From: Candidatus Kaiserbacteria bacterium
GTDB taxonomy: Bacteria; Patescibacteriota; Minisyncoccia; Phycocordibacterales; UBA2100
NCBI GenBank assembly: GCA_027083345.1
Contig: JALWOZ010000025.1
Span: 1-50,085 of the forward strand
Direction of reading: 5' to 3'
Length of the DNA stretch: 50,085 nucleotides
Below, one piece after another: positions 34,302 through 43,221 of the stretch (positions within the stretch are counted from its first letter, which is position 1; the number at the start of each line of letters is the position of its first letter). A program made the position numbers and the translations under genes. Under the pieces are notes generated by a model. The model had not been told where the DNA came from and did not search any database. It worked only from the letters and a program-made list of their open reading frames with translations.

Positions 34302-35963
34302 TTAATTTTCGAAATAGGCGATAAAAGAGCATTTACCACGAATGTCGGTGTATTTAAAATCATCAGCATAGACGTTTTGACATTGTCCTGAGACGAATTT
34401 AAGATTTCTTTGTGCGTAATCTTTAAATTCTGCTAAAGTATTCATGCCACAATATGTGCCAGCATTTTCAACTAAGACACGCTTATTATCCAGCTGAGTA
34501 GATTTAAAGTTTAGTGAAGAGAAAGCATTGTTCCAATGTTGTTTGCTTGGTATCTCACATTTTGTAGGTTCTCTATCTAAGATTTTGTCATCCTTTTTTA
34601 CGTAGACTTTTTTTGCGCAATATACACACGAGTTGTTATATGCTCCAACACTCTGTGGTACAACTTTGCACACCTCGTCTTCTAAGCACGAGTTATTGCA
34701 GTATTTATTTAATTCACCATTAGTACGATAAGAATAGGTTGGTACGTTATCTCTACCATCTATTGATACTCTATCACCACACGCAAGGGATGTTTTTGAT
34801 GTTGTTTTGTTACCGGTTTCTTTTTTAGATTCGTTTTCTTTTATTTTGTTACCGTTATTTTTTATGTTTCGGTCTGTAATGGCGTCTTTGTTCTCTACAT
34901 CTTCTCTATCTTTTTGATTTTTGTCTTTTTTATCATTATCTTTTTGTATAATTTTGTCTGTATTATGTTTTTTTCCTTTGCTACTAACATTATCATCAAA
35001 GCCAAATAACCAATCAATAATACGGCCTATAATACCTATTTTATTTTTTGGCGGAGGAGGTGGAGGAGGTGGAGGGATATCAACAGCGCAATTGCAGTTT
35101 GCCTTTGTGGCAACTTTTAATTTATGAACTTTATATTTAGCCTTTATGTTATATTTTCTCCAGAATATGAAATAGTTTTTTTCCCCTATTTTTACGTCGT
35201 CTACAGTTACGGGAGCCGTGAGAGCAACTCTGAATCCTTTCATAAGAGTATTCCCATTATCTGTTTTTATTAGTTTACTGCATTTACAATCCCCGTTAGT
35301 AACGATAATTATCCGCATGTTTATAGGGTCCCACGTTACTTTTGTGACAGTATTACATTCATCATGATGGTTTATGGTTGCGGTTTCTATTTTTGGAGGG
35401 GTTTTGCCAAACAAAAATTCTTTTATTGATTCTTCTGCCTTTGCCTTGCCTTTTTCTGTTATAAAATCCGCAAGACCTTTACCCCCGGCTATTGTTTTAA
35501 TAATGTCCCATGATATACCGACCCAAGGACCAAAGTGAGCATTGACACGCCCATTAAACATTCCAGATTGCATTTTGCCATTAGCGGCAAGTTCGCAGGC
35601 TTGCTTAGGTCTGGTAGATACATCTCCTATATTAGGTCGTTTCTTAATAAAAGGTTTAAATAATGCTTCTGTTTTTATATCACGTCCACGTGATATTTGT
35701 ATAAGCAAACTCTCCATTACCGGTGAAGGTACTTCTGGGCTAATGTATTCTACTGTTTTATCTGCAATTTTACCAATATCAATTTCAGATATATCTTTTA
35801 CTTCGTTAAGACCTGTCTCTTTTAAAAATTTGTCTTCCGTAACTTTTTTTATTGTGTCTTTAGTAATTTGCGTAGCGTCAATTTTTGCATATAGTATGAT
35901 AGGAGCAGATATAAACAAAAATGTTATCCCCAATATAAGCAGGTTCTTTTTGTGTGTAATCAT
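34302..35963 (-). CDS. Large secreted/membrane-anchored protein, poly-Pro and charged linker, Cys-rich C-terminus
   Basis: N-terminal KKNLLILGITFLFISAPIILYA; PPPPPPPPP; KDNDKKDKNQKDREDVENKD region; C-terminal Cys motifs. Confidence 0.7.
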   Translation of the reverse strand: MITHKKNLLILGITFLFISAPIILYAKIDATQITKDTIKKVTEDKFLKETGLNEVKDISEIDIGKIADKTVEYISPEVPSPVMESLLIQISRGRDIKTEALFKPFIKKRPNIGDVSTRPKQACELAANGKMQSGMFNGRVNAHFGPWVGISWDIIKTIAGGKGLADFITEKGKAKAEESIKEFLFGKTPPKIETATINHHDECNTVTKVTWDPINMRIIIVTNGDCKCSKLIKTDNGNTLMKGFRVALTAPVTVDDVKIGEKNYFIFWRKYNIKAKYKVHKLKVATKANCNCAVDIPPPPPPPPPKNKIGIIGRIIDWLFGFDDNVSSKGKKHNTDKIIQKDNDKKDKNQKDREDVENKDAITDRNIKNNGNKIKENESKKETGNKTTSKTSLACGDRVSIDGRDNVPTYSYRTNGELNKYCNNSCLEDEVCKVVPQSVGAYNNSCVYCAKKVYVKKDDKILDREPTKCEIPSKQHWNNAFSSLNFKSTQLDNKRVLVENAGTYCGMNTLAEFKDYAQRNLKFVSGQCQNVYADDFKYTDIRGKCSFIAYFEN

Positions 35964-36015
35964 GTTATCATTATATAGTATAAATCCGTGTAATACTAGA
36001 TAAATAAATTATTCT

Positions 36016-36444
36016 ATGAATAAAAACATTTCATTAATCCTTATTTTTATAGCAATTATATTTGGAGTATGGTTTATGTTTTTAAGAGGTAATCAAGTGA
36101 CTATTCAAAATAATGTGTCTGTACAAAATTTGAATACTATTACTCAATTATCTGATGAGATTGTAGGCAGGTGGCAAAGTGTAGAGGATCCAGCATATAC
36201 TGTTGAGTATAAAGCTGATGGCACTGTAAGGGATTTTAATAACGAACAGGAAATCTTACAGGAGAAATGGGTTATAGATGGTAATGTTGATAAAAAATAT
36301 GGAGAAATGGCTAAATATAAACATCTTCAAATAACCTCAGAGGGTAATTTATTTGATTACGCTATAGTCGAGTTGTCTTCTGATAAATTGTTGCTAAATT
36401 ATTTATCGCACGGTAATATGCTTGAGTATAAGCGCATTAAATAA
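36016..36444 (+). CDS. Small secreted/anchored protein (lipocalin-like fold possible)
   Basis: N-terminal hydrophobic segment; IVGRWQSVEDPAYTVEYKADGTV. Confidence 0.55.
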   Translation: MNKNISLILIFIAIIFGVWFMFLRGNQVTIQNNVSVQNLNTITQLSDEIVGRWQSVEDPAYTVEYKADGTVRDFNNEQEILQEKWVIDGNVDKKYGEMAKYKHLQITSEGNLFDYAIVELSSDKLLLNYLSHGNMLEYKRIK

Positions 36445-36482
36445 GTATCTGTGATAGTTTTTGAGTATAGTGGTTATTTGCA

Positions 36483-36510
36483 TTGACTCTGCACGTTTAT
36501 TTTGTATAAT
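36483..36510 (+). promoter_or_regulatory. Sigma70-like promoter of secE-nusG-rplK
   Basis: TTGACT -16 nt- TATAAT; followed by CGCCC-TAAGG-GGGTG-TTTTTT (attenuator-like) near 36522-36542. Confidence 0.65.
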
Positions 36511-36580
36511 ATGACCATGTTCGCCCTAAGGGGGTGTTTTTTAAAATAAGAAAGGATTATAAATCTAATTAGATATTATT

Positions 36581-36757
36581 ATGGGTTTAATTAAATATTT
36601 ACAGGAGACACAAGCTGAGTTGAAGTTTGTAAAATGGCCAAATAAAAGAGAGACTATCATATATACAACTTTAGTCATCTTAGTGTCGATATCCACAGCT
36701 GTATATCTTGGGTTGTTTGATTTCGTATTTACGAATATTCTTAATAAAATTATATAA
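36581..36757 (+). CDS. secE: Preprotein translocase SecE (absent from supplied ORF track)
   Basis: Translation MGLIKYLQETQAELKFVKWPNKRETIIYTTLVILVSISTAVYLGLFDFVFTNILNKII. Confidence 0.93.
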   Translation: MGLIKYLQETQAELKFVKWPNKRETIIYTTLVILVSISTAVYLGLFDFVFTNILNKII

Positions 36758-36759
36758 TT

Positions 36760-37311
36760 ATGGCAGATGTTAAACAACAAACAGACGGTAAGCGTCATTG
36801 GTATACATTGCAAACATACTCAGGATATGAGGATGCTGTAACTCGCAACCTTATGCAACGTCGCGATTCTATGAATATGCAAAACTTAATATTTGATGTA
36901 GTAGTACCCACAGAGAAAAAGATTGTAGTTAAAGGTGGCAAGAGAGTAGAAGTAAGAGAAAAGATATACCCAGGTTATGTGCTTGTAGACATGATAGTTA
37001 CAGACGAGTCTTGGTATGTGGCACGTAATACACCACGCGTTACAGGTTTTGTAGGCTCTGGTACTCAGCCGGTGCCATTGACAGATATTGAGGTTAAGGA
37101 GCTCTTTGCGAGGATGGAGGCAGATGTGGCAAAGCATGCAATAGATCTATCTGTAGGAGATTCTGTTGTAATTACAGATGGACCATTTAAAGACCTTGAG
37201 GGTAAGGTCGGAGAGGTAGACGAGGAGCGAGGTAAGGTAAAGGTGATGGTACCTATGTTTGGGCGTGATACTCCTGTGGAGCTAGACTTCGTACAAGTTA
37301 ACCCTATATAG
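36760..37311 (+). CDS. nusG: Transcription termination/antitermination protein NusG
   Basis: WYTLQTYSGYEDAVTRNL; KIYPGYVLVDM; VGDSVVITDGPFKDLEGKV. Confidence 0.97.
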   Translation: MADVKQQTDGKRHWYTLQTYSGYEDAVTRNLMQRRDSMNMQNLIFDVVVPTEKKIVVKGGKRVEVREKIYPGYVLVDMIVTDESWYVARNTPRVTGFVGSGTQPVPLTDIEVKELFARMEADVAKHAIDLSVGDSVVITDGPFKDLEGKVGEVDEERGKVKVMVPMFGRDTPVELDFVQVNPI

Positions 37312-37372
37312 CATTACAAATAGTGGACTTTTAGTAAAAAACAAGTAATATACACGGATAAATTAAAATATT

Positions 37373-37798
37373 ATGGCAAAGAAGATAGAGAGAACATTAA
37401 AGCTGCAGATAGAGGCTGGTAAGGCAACACCAGCACCACCTATTGGGCCAGCACTTGGCCAAGTAGGAGTTAACATCGGAGACTTTGTAAACCGCTTTAA
37501 CGACGGTACTAAAGACATGATGGGTAATATAGTACCTACAATAATTAAGGTGTATGACGACAAGAGCTTCGACCTTGAGTTTAAGACTCCGCCAGCATCA
37601 CAGCTTATAATGAAGAAGCTCGGTATCAAGCAAGGCTCAGGTAAGAACCTTACAAAGAAGGTAGGTAAGATAACCCAAGCGCAACTAGAGGAGATAGCTA
37701 CAGAGAAGCTCGCAGATATCTCAGCTAAAGACGCAAAGCAAGGAGCAAAGATAATAGCCGGCACTGCCCGCTCTATGGGTGTTGAGGTTGAGGGCTAG
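37373..37798 (+). CDS. rplK: Ribosomal protein uL11
   Basis: LKLQIEAGKATPAPPIGPALGQVGVNI; C-terminal IIAGTARSMGVEVEG. Confidence 0.97.
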   Translation: MAKKIERTLKLQIEAGKATPAPPIGPALGQVGVNIGDFVNRFNDGTKDMMGNIVPTIIKVYDDKSFDLEFKTPPASQLIMKKLGIKQGSGKNLTKKVGKITQAQLEEIATEKLADISAKDAKQGAKIIAGTARSMGVEVEG

Positions 37799-37810
37799 CT
37801 AAAGTTAAAC

Positions 37811-37857
37811 AACATAATAAAACCACTGGCAAGATTAGCCCGTGGTTTTATTATGTT
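37811..37857 (+). terminator. Terminator after rplK
   Basis: AACATAATAAAACCAC ... GTGGTTTTATTATGTT perfect 16-bp stem. Confidence 0.8.
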
Positions 37858-37860
37858 AAA

Positions 37861-39228
37861 ATGCAAGAGATGAATCAATTGTCTAACATTAAACACCCAA
37901 CAGCAAGGATTAAAACAGGAGGTAAGGTGGTAGTGCTCAATACTGATGCAACCATAAGTTCTGAGGCTACGGCTATGTTGCAGGCTCTGCACTCACGATC
38001 TACAGGGGGGCTTATGTCGCACCTTAAGAGTTTGGCCAAGACAGGCTCTGACAAGTTTATGTCTAGTTTTTATGTGGGTTACGGTCATAAGTCTATCGGT
38101 GACTGTGGTAATACTACTCTCTTTATAGAAGGAGTATCAATGCTCAATGCTAAGGCTATACAAGATTGGAAGCTCTACTCGGGCCAAGAGGCATCTACTA
38201 GGTATATAGACTTCCGTAAGCAGGAGTTTATGAATCCACTAGGTAATAAAAAAGGTGAGAAAGTTCTTGAGGACTGGCGCAAGTTCTATATAGGCTCTAT
38301 GAGCTCTGTGGTAGAGAGCCTTAAAGAGAGATACCCAATGCAAGATGGTGAGAAGGAGGCTGTCTACAATAAGGCCATAAACGCCAGAGCGTTTGATATC
38401 TTAAGAGGATTCTTGCCTGCTGGGGCAACTACCAACTTAGCTTGGTCTACCAACCTAAGGCAGGCCGCAGACAAAGTGGTCCTACTTAGGCACCATCCAC
38501 TAGAGGAGGTTGCCTGCACTGCAGAGGCGATAACCAAGGCGCTGCAGAAGGCTCATCCAAGCTCATTTGGGCATAAGTTATATAAAGACACAGAGGAGTA
38601 TAACAAGGAGTGGATGAAGCGGGATTATTATTATCATAACACCAAGTGCCCAGACTTTAAGCTCTCTAGAGACTCGATAGACAGAGGGTTTATAAAAGAG
38701 TACAAAAGAGAGTTATCTACAAGGCCAAATGCTCATACAGAGCTGCCGCCGCATATTGCCGAGTTGGGAGATTTGCAATTTGAGTTTACTTTAGACTTTG
38801 GCTCATTTAGAGATATACAGAGGCATAGAGCTGTCACTCAGCGTATGCCACTGCTTACAACAAACTTAGGCTTTGAAGAGTGGTATCTGGATGAGTTGCC
38901 GAGTAAGGTGCGAGTGAAGGGCGAGAAGCTTCTAAAGAAGCAGGAGAAGGCTATAAAGGCGCTAAAGACGACTCCAGAGATAGCTCAATATTACACCGCA
39001 ATGGGCTACAAGTGCGCCAATAGGCTAACGGGCGACTTAAAGGCTCTTGTGTACTTAGTAGAATTGCGTAATACACATTTTGTACACCCAACATTGCGCA
39101 AGAGGGCTATACAAATGGCGCATGAGCTTGAGAGTAGATTTAAAGATACTGGACTTAAGATATACTTAGACAATGAGCCAGATAGATTTGATATTAAGCG
39201 TGGTGAGCATGATATAGTGTTAAAGTAA
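37861..39228 (+). CDS. ThyX-like protein with two ThyX-like halves
   Basis: N-half YGHKSIGDCGNTTLFIEGVS...YSGQEASTRYIDF; C-half LGDLQFEFTLDFGSFRDIQRHRAVTQRMPLL; adjacent to dcd, dut, tmk. Confidence 0.8.
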   Translation: MQEMNQLSNIKHPTARIKTGGKVVVLNTDATISSEATAMLQALHSRSTGGLMSHLKSLAKTGSDKFMSSFYVGYGHKSIGDCGNTTLFIEGVSMLNAKAIQDWKLYSGQEASTRYIDFRKQEFMNPLGNKKGEKVLEDWRKFYIGSMSSVVESLKERYPMQDGEKEAVYNKAINARAFDILRGFLPAGATTNLAWSTNLRQAADKVVLLRHHPLEEVACTAEAITKALQKAHPSSFGHKLYKDTEEYNKEWMKRDYYYHNTKCPDFKLSRDSIDRGFIKEYKRELSTRPNAHTELPPHIAELGDLQFEFTLDFGSFRDIQRHRAVTQRMPLLTTNLGFEEWYLDELPSKVRVKGEKLLKKQEKAIKALKTTPEIAQYYTAMGYKCANRLTGDLKALVYLVELRNTHFVHPTLRKRAIQMAHELESRFKDTGLKIYLDNEPDRFDIKRGEHDIVLK

Positions 39229-39229
39229 T

Positions 39230-39766
39230 ATGATTTTATCAGATACAGCGGTATTAAAAGAGATTAAGAAGGGTACTCTTGTGATAGAGCCTTTTAACAT
39301 AGAGAGGCTTGGCAGTAACTCATATGATGTTGCACTTAGTAAGCACCTGGCGGTGTATGAGCAAGAGGAGCTTGATGCCAAGGCGCACAATACCTTAAGG
39401 CACTTTGAGATACCTACTGAGGGCTTTGTGTTGCAACCGGGCGAGCTCTACTTAGGCTCTACAGAGGAGTATACAGAGACGCATAATCACTTGTCTATAC
39501 TAGACGGCAAGAGTAGTGTGGGCAGGCTAGGGATAGACATACACGCTACTGCCGGTATTGGAGATGTGGGCTTTAAGGGGTATTGGACGCTCGAGCTCTC
39601 TGTGACAAAGCCTGTTAGAGTCTACGCTGGTATGCCCATAGGGCAAATAATCTACTATACTGTTGAGGGAGAGGTGGAGAATAGGTATGACACTAAAGGT
39701 GATGCCAAATACTCACAGCAAGAGCATTTGCCCGTGGAGTCAATGATGTGGAAGAATAAGTTTTAA
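39230..39766 (+). CDS. dcd: dCTP deaminase
   Basis: NSYDVALSKHL; LDGKSSVGRLGIDIHATAGIGDVGFKGYWTLEL. Confidence 0.95.
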   Translation: MILSDTAVLKEIKKGTLVIEPFNIERLGSNSYDVALSKHLAVYEQEELDAKAHNTLRHFEIPTEGFVLQPGELYLGSTEEYTETHNHLSILDGKSSVGRLGIDIHATAGIGDVGFKGYWTLELSVTKPVRVYAGMPIGQIIYYTVEGEVENRYDTKGDAKYSQQEHLPVESMMWKNKF

Positions 39767-39769
39767 TTT

Positions 39770-40192
39770 ATGCAAGTTAGAGTTTTAAAAATAAAAGATA
39801 ATGCAAAAGTACCCGTGTTCGCTCATGATAATGACGCGGGTGCAGATGTGTTTGCTATAGAGAGAACTGTCGTGCCTGCTAGAGGCAGAGCTACAATCCC
39901 GACAGGTATTGGGCTCGCAGTCCCTGATGGTTATGTAGCACTTGTATTTGATAAAAGCGGGTTGGCATCTAAGTACGGTTTGTTTAAAGCTGGAGGTGTC
40001 ATAGATTCTGGGTACCGAGGAGAGATCCATGTTATTATGACAAATACTGCAGATAATGACTACATATTTGAAGAGGGAGATAAACTGGCTCAGATAGTAT
40101 TCCAGAAAGTAGAACATCCAGATATGGTCGTAGTATCTGAGTTTGAAGATACCGAGCGAGGTGACTCAGGATTCGGTAGTACAGGTAAATAG
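39770..40192 (+). CDS. dut: dUTP diphosphatase
   Basis: NDAGADVFA; DKSGLASKYGL; GVIDSGYRGEIHVIM; RGDSGFGSTGK. Confidence 0.97.
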   Translation: MQVRVLKIKDNAKVPVFAHDNDAGADVFAIERTVVPARGRATIPTGIGLAVPDGYVALVFDKSGLASKYGLFKAGGVIDSGYRGEIHVIMTNTADNDYIFEEGDKLAQIVFQKVEHPDMVVVSEFEDTERGDSGFGSTGK

Positions 40193-40198
40193 TTTTTT

Positions 40199-40732
40199 AT
40201 GGATAAATTACCAAATAAAATAATAACAGAAATAGGGAATACGGAATACTTTCCAGAGAATTTATCTGAGGCTATAGAGTATAAACCGGTAGTGGCTATA
40301 TTGATGACAAGAGATGCGGTGTCAGGCGGTAAAGAGGTCCTCTTAACCAAAAGTAGAAAGACAGGTAAATGGTATTACCCTGGAGGTAAGATGGATATGC
40401 AGCTGGATACTGATGGTACATACAAGATAGAGGATCCGAAGCTGGCTCTAAGGAGGGAGTTCAAAGAAGAGCTTGGTGTTGAGCTTAGTGTTGATATACC
40501 TCGAAACCCAACTTACACAGAGCCTGTTAAGACAGAGGGTAATTTCTACTTAGTGTATACATATGCGGTAGATGTTACCGATAAAGACTTAGGCGAATTT
40601 ACCCTACAAGAGGGTGATACTGTAGAAGAGTTCCAGTGGGTAACAAGCCCATTTGATTATGATTTAACAGAAGTTGCAAAAAACTCTCTTATAGAGAGTG
40701 GCCTTTTTGGTAAGCCGGACTCAGTAGAATAA
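40199..40732 (+). CDS. NUDIX hydrolase
   Basis: WYYPGGKMDMQLDTDGTYKIEDPKLALRREFKEELGVEL. Confidence 0.9.
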   Translation: MDKLPNKIITEIGNTEYFPENLSEAIEYKPVVAILMTRDAVSGGKEVLLTKSRKTGKWYYPGGKMDMQLDTDGTYKIEDPKLALRREFKEELGVELSVDIPRNPTYTEPVKTEGNFYLVYTYAVDVTDKDLGEFTLQEGDTVEEFQWVTSPFDYDLTEVAKNSLIESGLFGKPDSVE

Positions 40733-40742
40733 ATAATTTAAT

Positions 40743-41378
40743 ATGAACAAAAATAAAAGAGGGAAGTTTATAGTCTTAGATGGCGGAGAGGGAGCTGGTA
40801 AAACTACTGTGGCAAAGGCTGTGGTAGACAAGTTGGGCTGGAATGCCATATACACTCGTGAGCCGGGAGGCTCACAATATGCAGAGAAGATCCGTGAGTT
40901 ATTACTCTCTGATGATGCTAAGCACTCAGATGCAGAGACTCAATTTGCCCTCTTTTGGGCGGCTCGGAGAGATTTCCTTAAGCATGTTGTGATACCGGCC
41001 TTAAATGACGGTAAGACATTAATAACAGACAGATTTGACTCATCTACATATGCGTATCAGATAGTGGCTCAGGGTAACCCAAAGCTCGAGAAGCTTTTTT
41101 GGCAAGTTAGAGACACCTTCTTAGACGGATATGAGCCAGATGTGTATATACTCTTAGATATAGAGCCTACAGAGGGCTTAACAAGAGCTGGGAGTAGAGG
41201 AGAGGCAGAGCTAAATCACTTTGATAAGAGGAAGTTGAACTTCCACCTGCAGGTTAATCAAGGTCTCAGAGACTTTGTGCTTAAGAAGGTAAGTAATGGG
41301 GAAGTGGTAGATGCGAGTCAGGGGGTAGAGAAGGTGATAGCTGATACACTAGAGGTTATTACTAAGACAATGGAATAA
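40743..41378 (+). CDS. tmk: Thymidylate kinase
   Basis: KFIVLDGGEGAGKTTVAKAV; YTREPGGSQYAEKIRELLL; ITDRFDSSTYAYQ. Confidence 0.95.
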   Translation: MNKNKRGKFIVLDGGEGAGKTTVAKAVVDKLGWNAIYTREPGGSQYAEKIRELLLSDDAKHSDAETQFALFWAARRDFLKHVVIPALNDGKTLITDRFDSSTYAYQIVAQGNPKLEKLFWQVRDTFLDGYEPDVYILLDIEPTEGLTRAGSRGEAELNHFDKRKLNFHLQVNQGLRDFVLKKVSNGEVVDASQGVEKVIADTLEVITKTME

Positions 41379-41417
41379 GCAAGACATTTAGCTATAAATT
41401 TGTTACTCTGGAGCGCG

Positions 41418-42491
41418 ATGACAGTCAAACGCAATAAGACAATACAGACACCTCATGGAGAGCTTGTGATGCCCTTCTTTATGCCGGATGCTACGCGCTC
41501 GGGTGTGCGAGGGTTACCTATGGAGGAGATAGTTGGGACGGGTATCAGTGCAATGTGCATGAACACCTACCACTTGATGCTCCGCCCTGGAGTAGAGACA
41601 GTTAAGAGGGCTGGTGGCTTACACAACTTTAGTGGGTGGGGTGGACCTATACTTACAGACTCTGGAGGGTATCAAGTATTCTCTCTTATACATGCCAATC
41701 CAAAGTTGGGGAAGATAACAGAGGAGGGAGCCAAGTTTAGAGATGTATACAGTGGCGCATGGCATATGCTCACTCCAGAGAGGTCTATACAGGTGCAGTG
41801 CGACTTAGGAGTGGACATGATGGTGATACTAGACGATGTGCGCCCTAATGACAGAAGCAGGCAGGAGTTGAGTGAGGCAGTAGAGAGGACTGTAAGATGG
41901 GCCGAGCGCGCGTGGTTAGAGTATCAAAAGCAGGCTAAAGAGCGCGGGTGGACAGAGCAGACGCGCCCAAAGGTATTCGCCGTAGTGCAAGGTGGGCCTC
42001 ACTTAGACCTTAGGCAGAGGTGCTTAGATGGATTGCTTGAGGTTGGCGAATGGGATGGCTTCGGCTTCGGTGGCTTGCATATAGCTGACGATGGAGTGAT
42101 GATGGATGAGTTGGTTAAGGGTGTTGCAGAGATGATTCCAGACGAGAAGCTCAAGTTTGCTCTTGGTGTGGGCAAGCCAGAGGACATCCGTAAGTTTTAC
42201 GAGTATGGGTGGGACATGTTTGATTGCACGCTACCAACAAGGGATGGCAGACACGGCAGAGCATACCTTTGGAATAAGGGAGATGTAAAGATAGAGAATA
42301 TAAATACATCAGTAAATATACATTCAAATGAGCCGTTAGAGCAAGGTTGTGAATGTGGATGCAGAGAGTATAGGCGAGGTTACTTAAGGCACTTATTGCA
42401 AGTGAGTGACACAGCTGCAGGTGCTGTGATAATGCGCCACAATCTGCATGTGTACGCCAAGTTACTTAAAGAGCTTAGAGATGTTGAATAA
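41418..42491 (+). CDS. tgt: tRNA-guanine transglycosylase
   Basis: MNTYHLMLRPG; LTDSGGYQVFSL; FALGVGKPEDI; DMFDCTLPTRDGRHGRAY; HNLHVYAKLL. Confidence 0.96.
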   Translation: MTVKRNKTIQTPHGELVMPFFMPDATRSGVRGLPMEEIVGTGISAMCMNTYHLMLRPGVETVKRAGGLHNFSGWGGPILTDSGGYQVFSLIHANPKLGKITEEGAKFRDVYSGAWHMLTPERSIQVQCDLGVDMMVILDDVRPNDRSRQELSEAVERTVRWAERAWLEYQKQAKERGWTEQTRPKVFAVVQGGPHLDLRQRCLDGLLEVGEWDGFGFGGLHIADDGVMMDELVKGVAEMIPDEKLKFALGVGKPEDIRKFYEYGWDMFDCTLPTRDGRHGRAYLWNKGDVKIENINTSVNIHSNEPLEQGCECGCREYRRGYLRHLLQVSDTAAGAVIMRHNLHVYAKLLKELRDVE

Positions 42492-42509
42492 GTATAGTAT
42501 AGTATAAAC

Positions 42510-42755
42510 ATGAGTATTAAATACAATAACATTTTAGACACTGTAGAAGATGAAGGTGTAAAGGTACAATCTTATTATGGTAAATACTTAGTAAACTCTT
42601 ATGAGGAGGCCCTAGAGCGCGCCAAGGTAATGGACTTTGTAGGTGGTGTGAGAGAGGAGGGCAAGGAGCATGCAATGATGTTTAGCTCTCAAGAGGAGTT
42701 TGATGAGGAGATTAAAGGTAAGGTGTATCCAGTTGCTATAGTGCCTCTTGTGTAG
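42510..42755 (+). CDS. Small protein of unknown function
   Basis: 81-aa ORF, -10-like TATAGT 6 nt upstream, intact between tgt and the next gene. Confidence 0.55.
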   Translation: MSIKYNNILDTVEDEGVKVQSYYGKYLVNSYEEALERAKVMDFVGGVREEGKEHAMMFSSQEEFDEEIKGKVYPVAIVPLV

Positions 42756-42827
42756 TTCAATGCTTTTTGGTTGGTATAATTGTGTATAACTTTGTCTTTA
42801 GTGTGTTGTTTATACTATAATAAAAGA

Positions 42828-43196
42828 ATGCAGAATATAAAAGTCTTAATATTAAGTTTATTAATAGGCGTAACTTTGGCAGCCAGTATAACATATGCCG
42901 CATGGTCTACCAATACTTGGCATGATCCAAATTCGTGGATTTCTAATGGCGCTACAATATCTGCTCAAAAGATAGCAGAGAATTTTGCATATCTTAAGGC
43001 TAGAGTAGGGAGTACTCCCACATGTACACCTGTAACTACTCTAGTGTCTGTTTGTAGTTACGGTGCCAGTTCCTCTGATTGCCCATCTTCTCATCCTGTA
43101 TTGTTGAGTGCGTATAATCAAGGATCTTCGTGTGGAGGAGGTGGAGGGTCAAAAAATTACTACTCCCTCACATGTTTAGGTGTTGTCTGTCAATAA
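42828..43196 (+). CDS. Small secreted Cys/Gly-rich protein
   Basis: MQNIKVLILSLLIGVTLAASITYAAW signal peptide; CGGGGGS near C-terminus; TATAAT 6 nt upstream of ATG. Confidence 0.55.
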   Translation: MQNIKVLILSLLIGVTLAASITYAAWSTNTWHDPNSWISNGATISAQKIAENFAYLKARVGSTPTCTPVTTLVSVCSYGASSSDCPSSHPVLLSAYNQGSSCGGGGGSKNYYSLTCLGVVCQ

Positions 43197-43221
43197 TGGT
43201 CTTTGCTGAGTAGGTAGTCAA

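Noticed and set aside
34078-34305. 75-aa ORF in an alternative frame of the Cys-rich gene
   Set aside because: Out-of-frame overlap; the 33903-34298 frame shows the repeated Cys pattern.
34921-35127. 68-aa plus-strand ORF with poly-Gly
   Set aside because: Antisense of the poly-Pro tract in the 34302-35963 gene.
42496-42507. Short AGTAT tandem repeat as microsatellite phase-variation tract
   Set aside because: Only about three units and better explained as overlapping -10-like promoter sequence.
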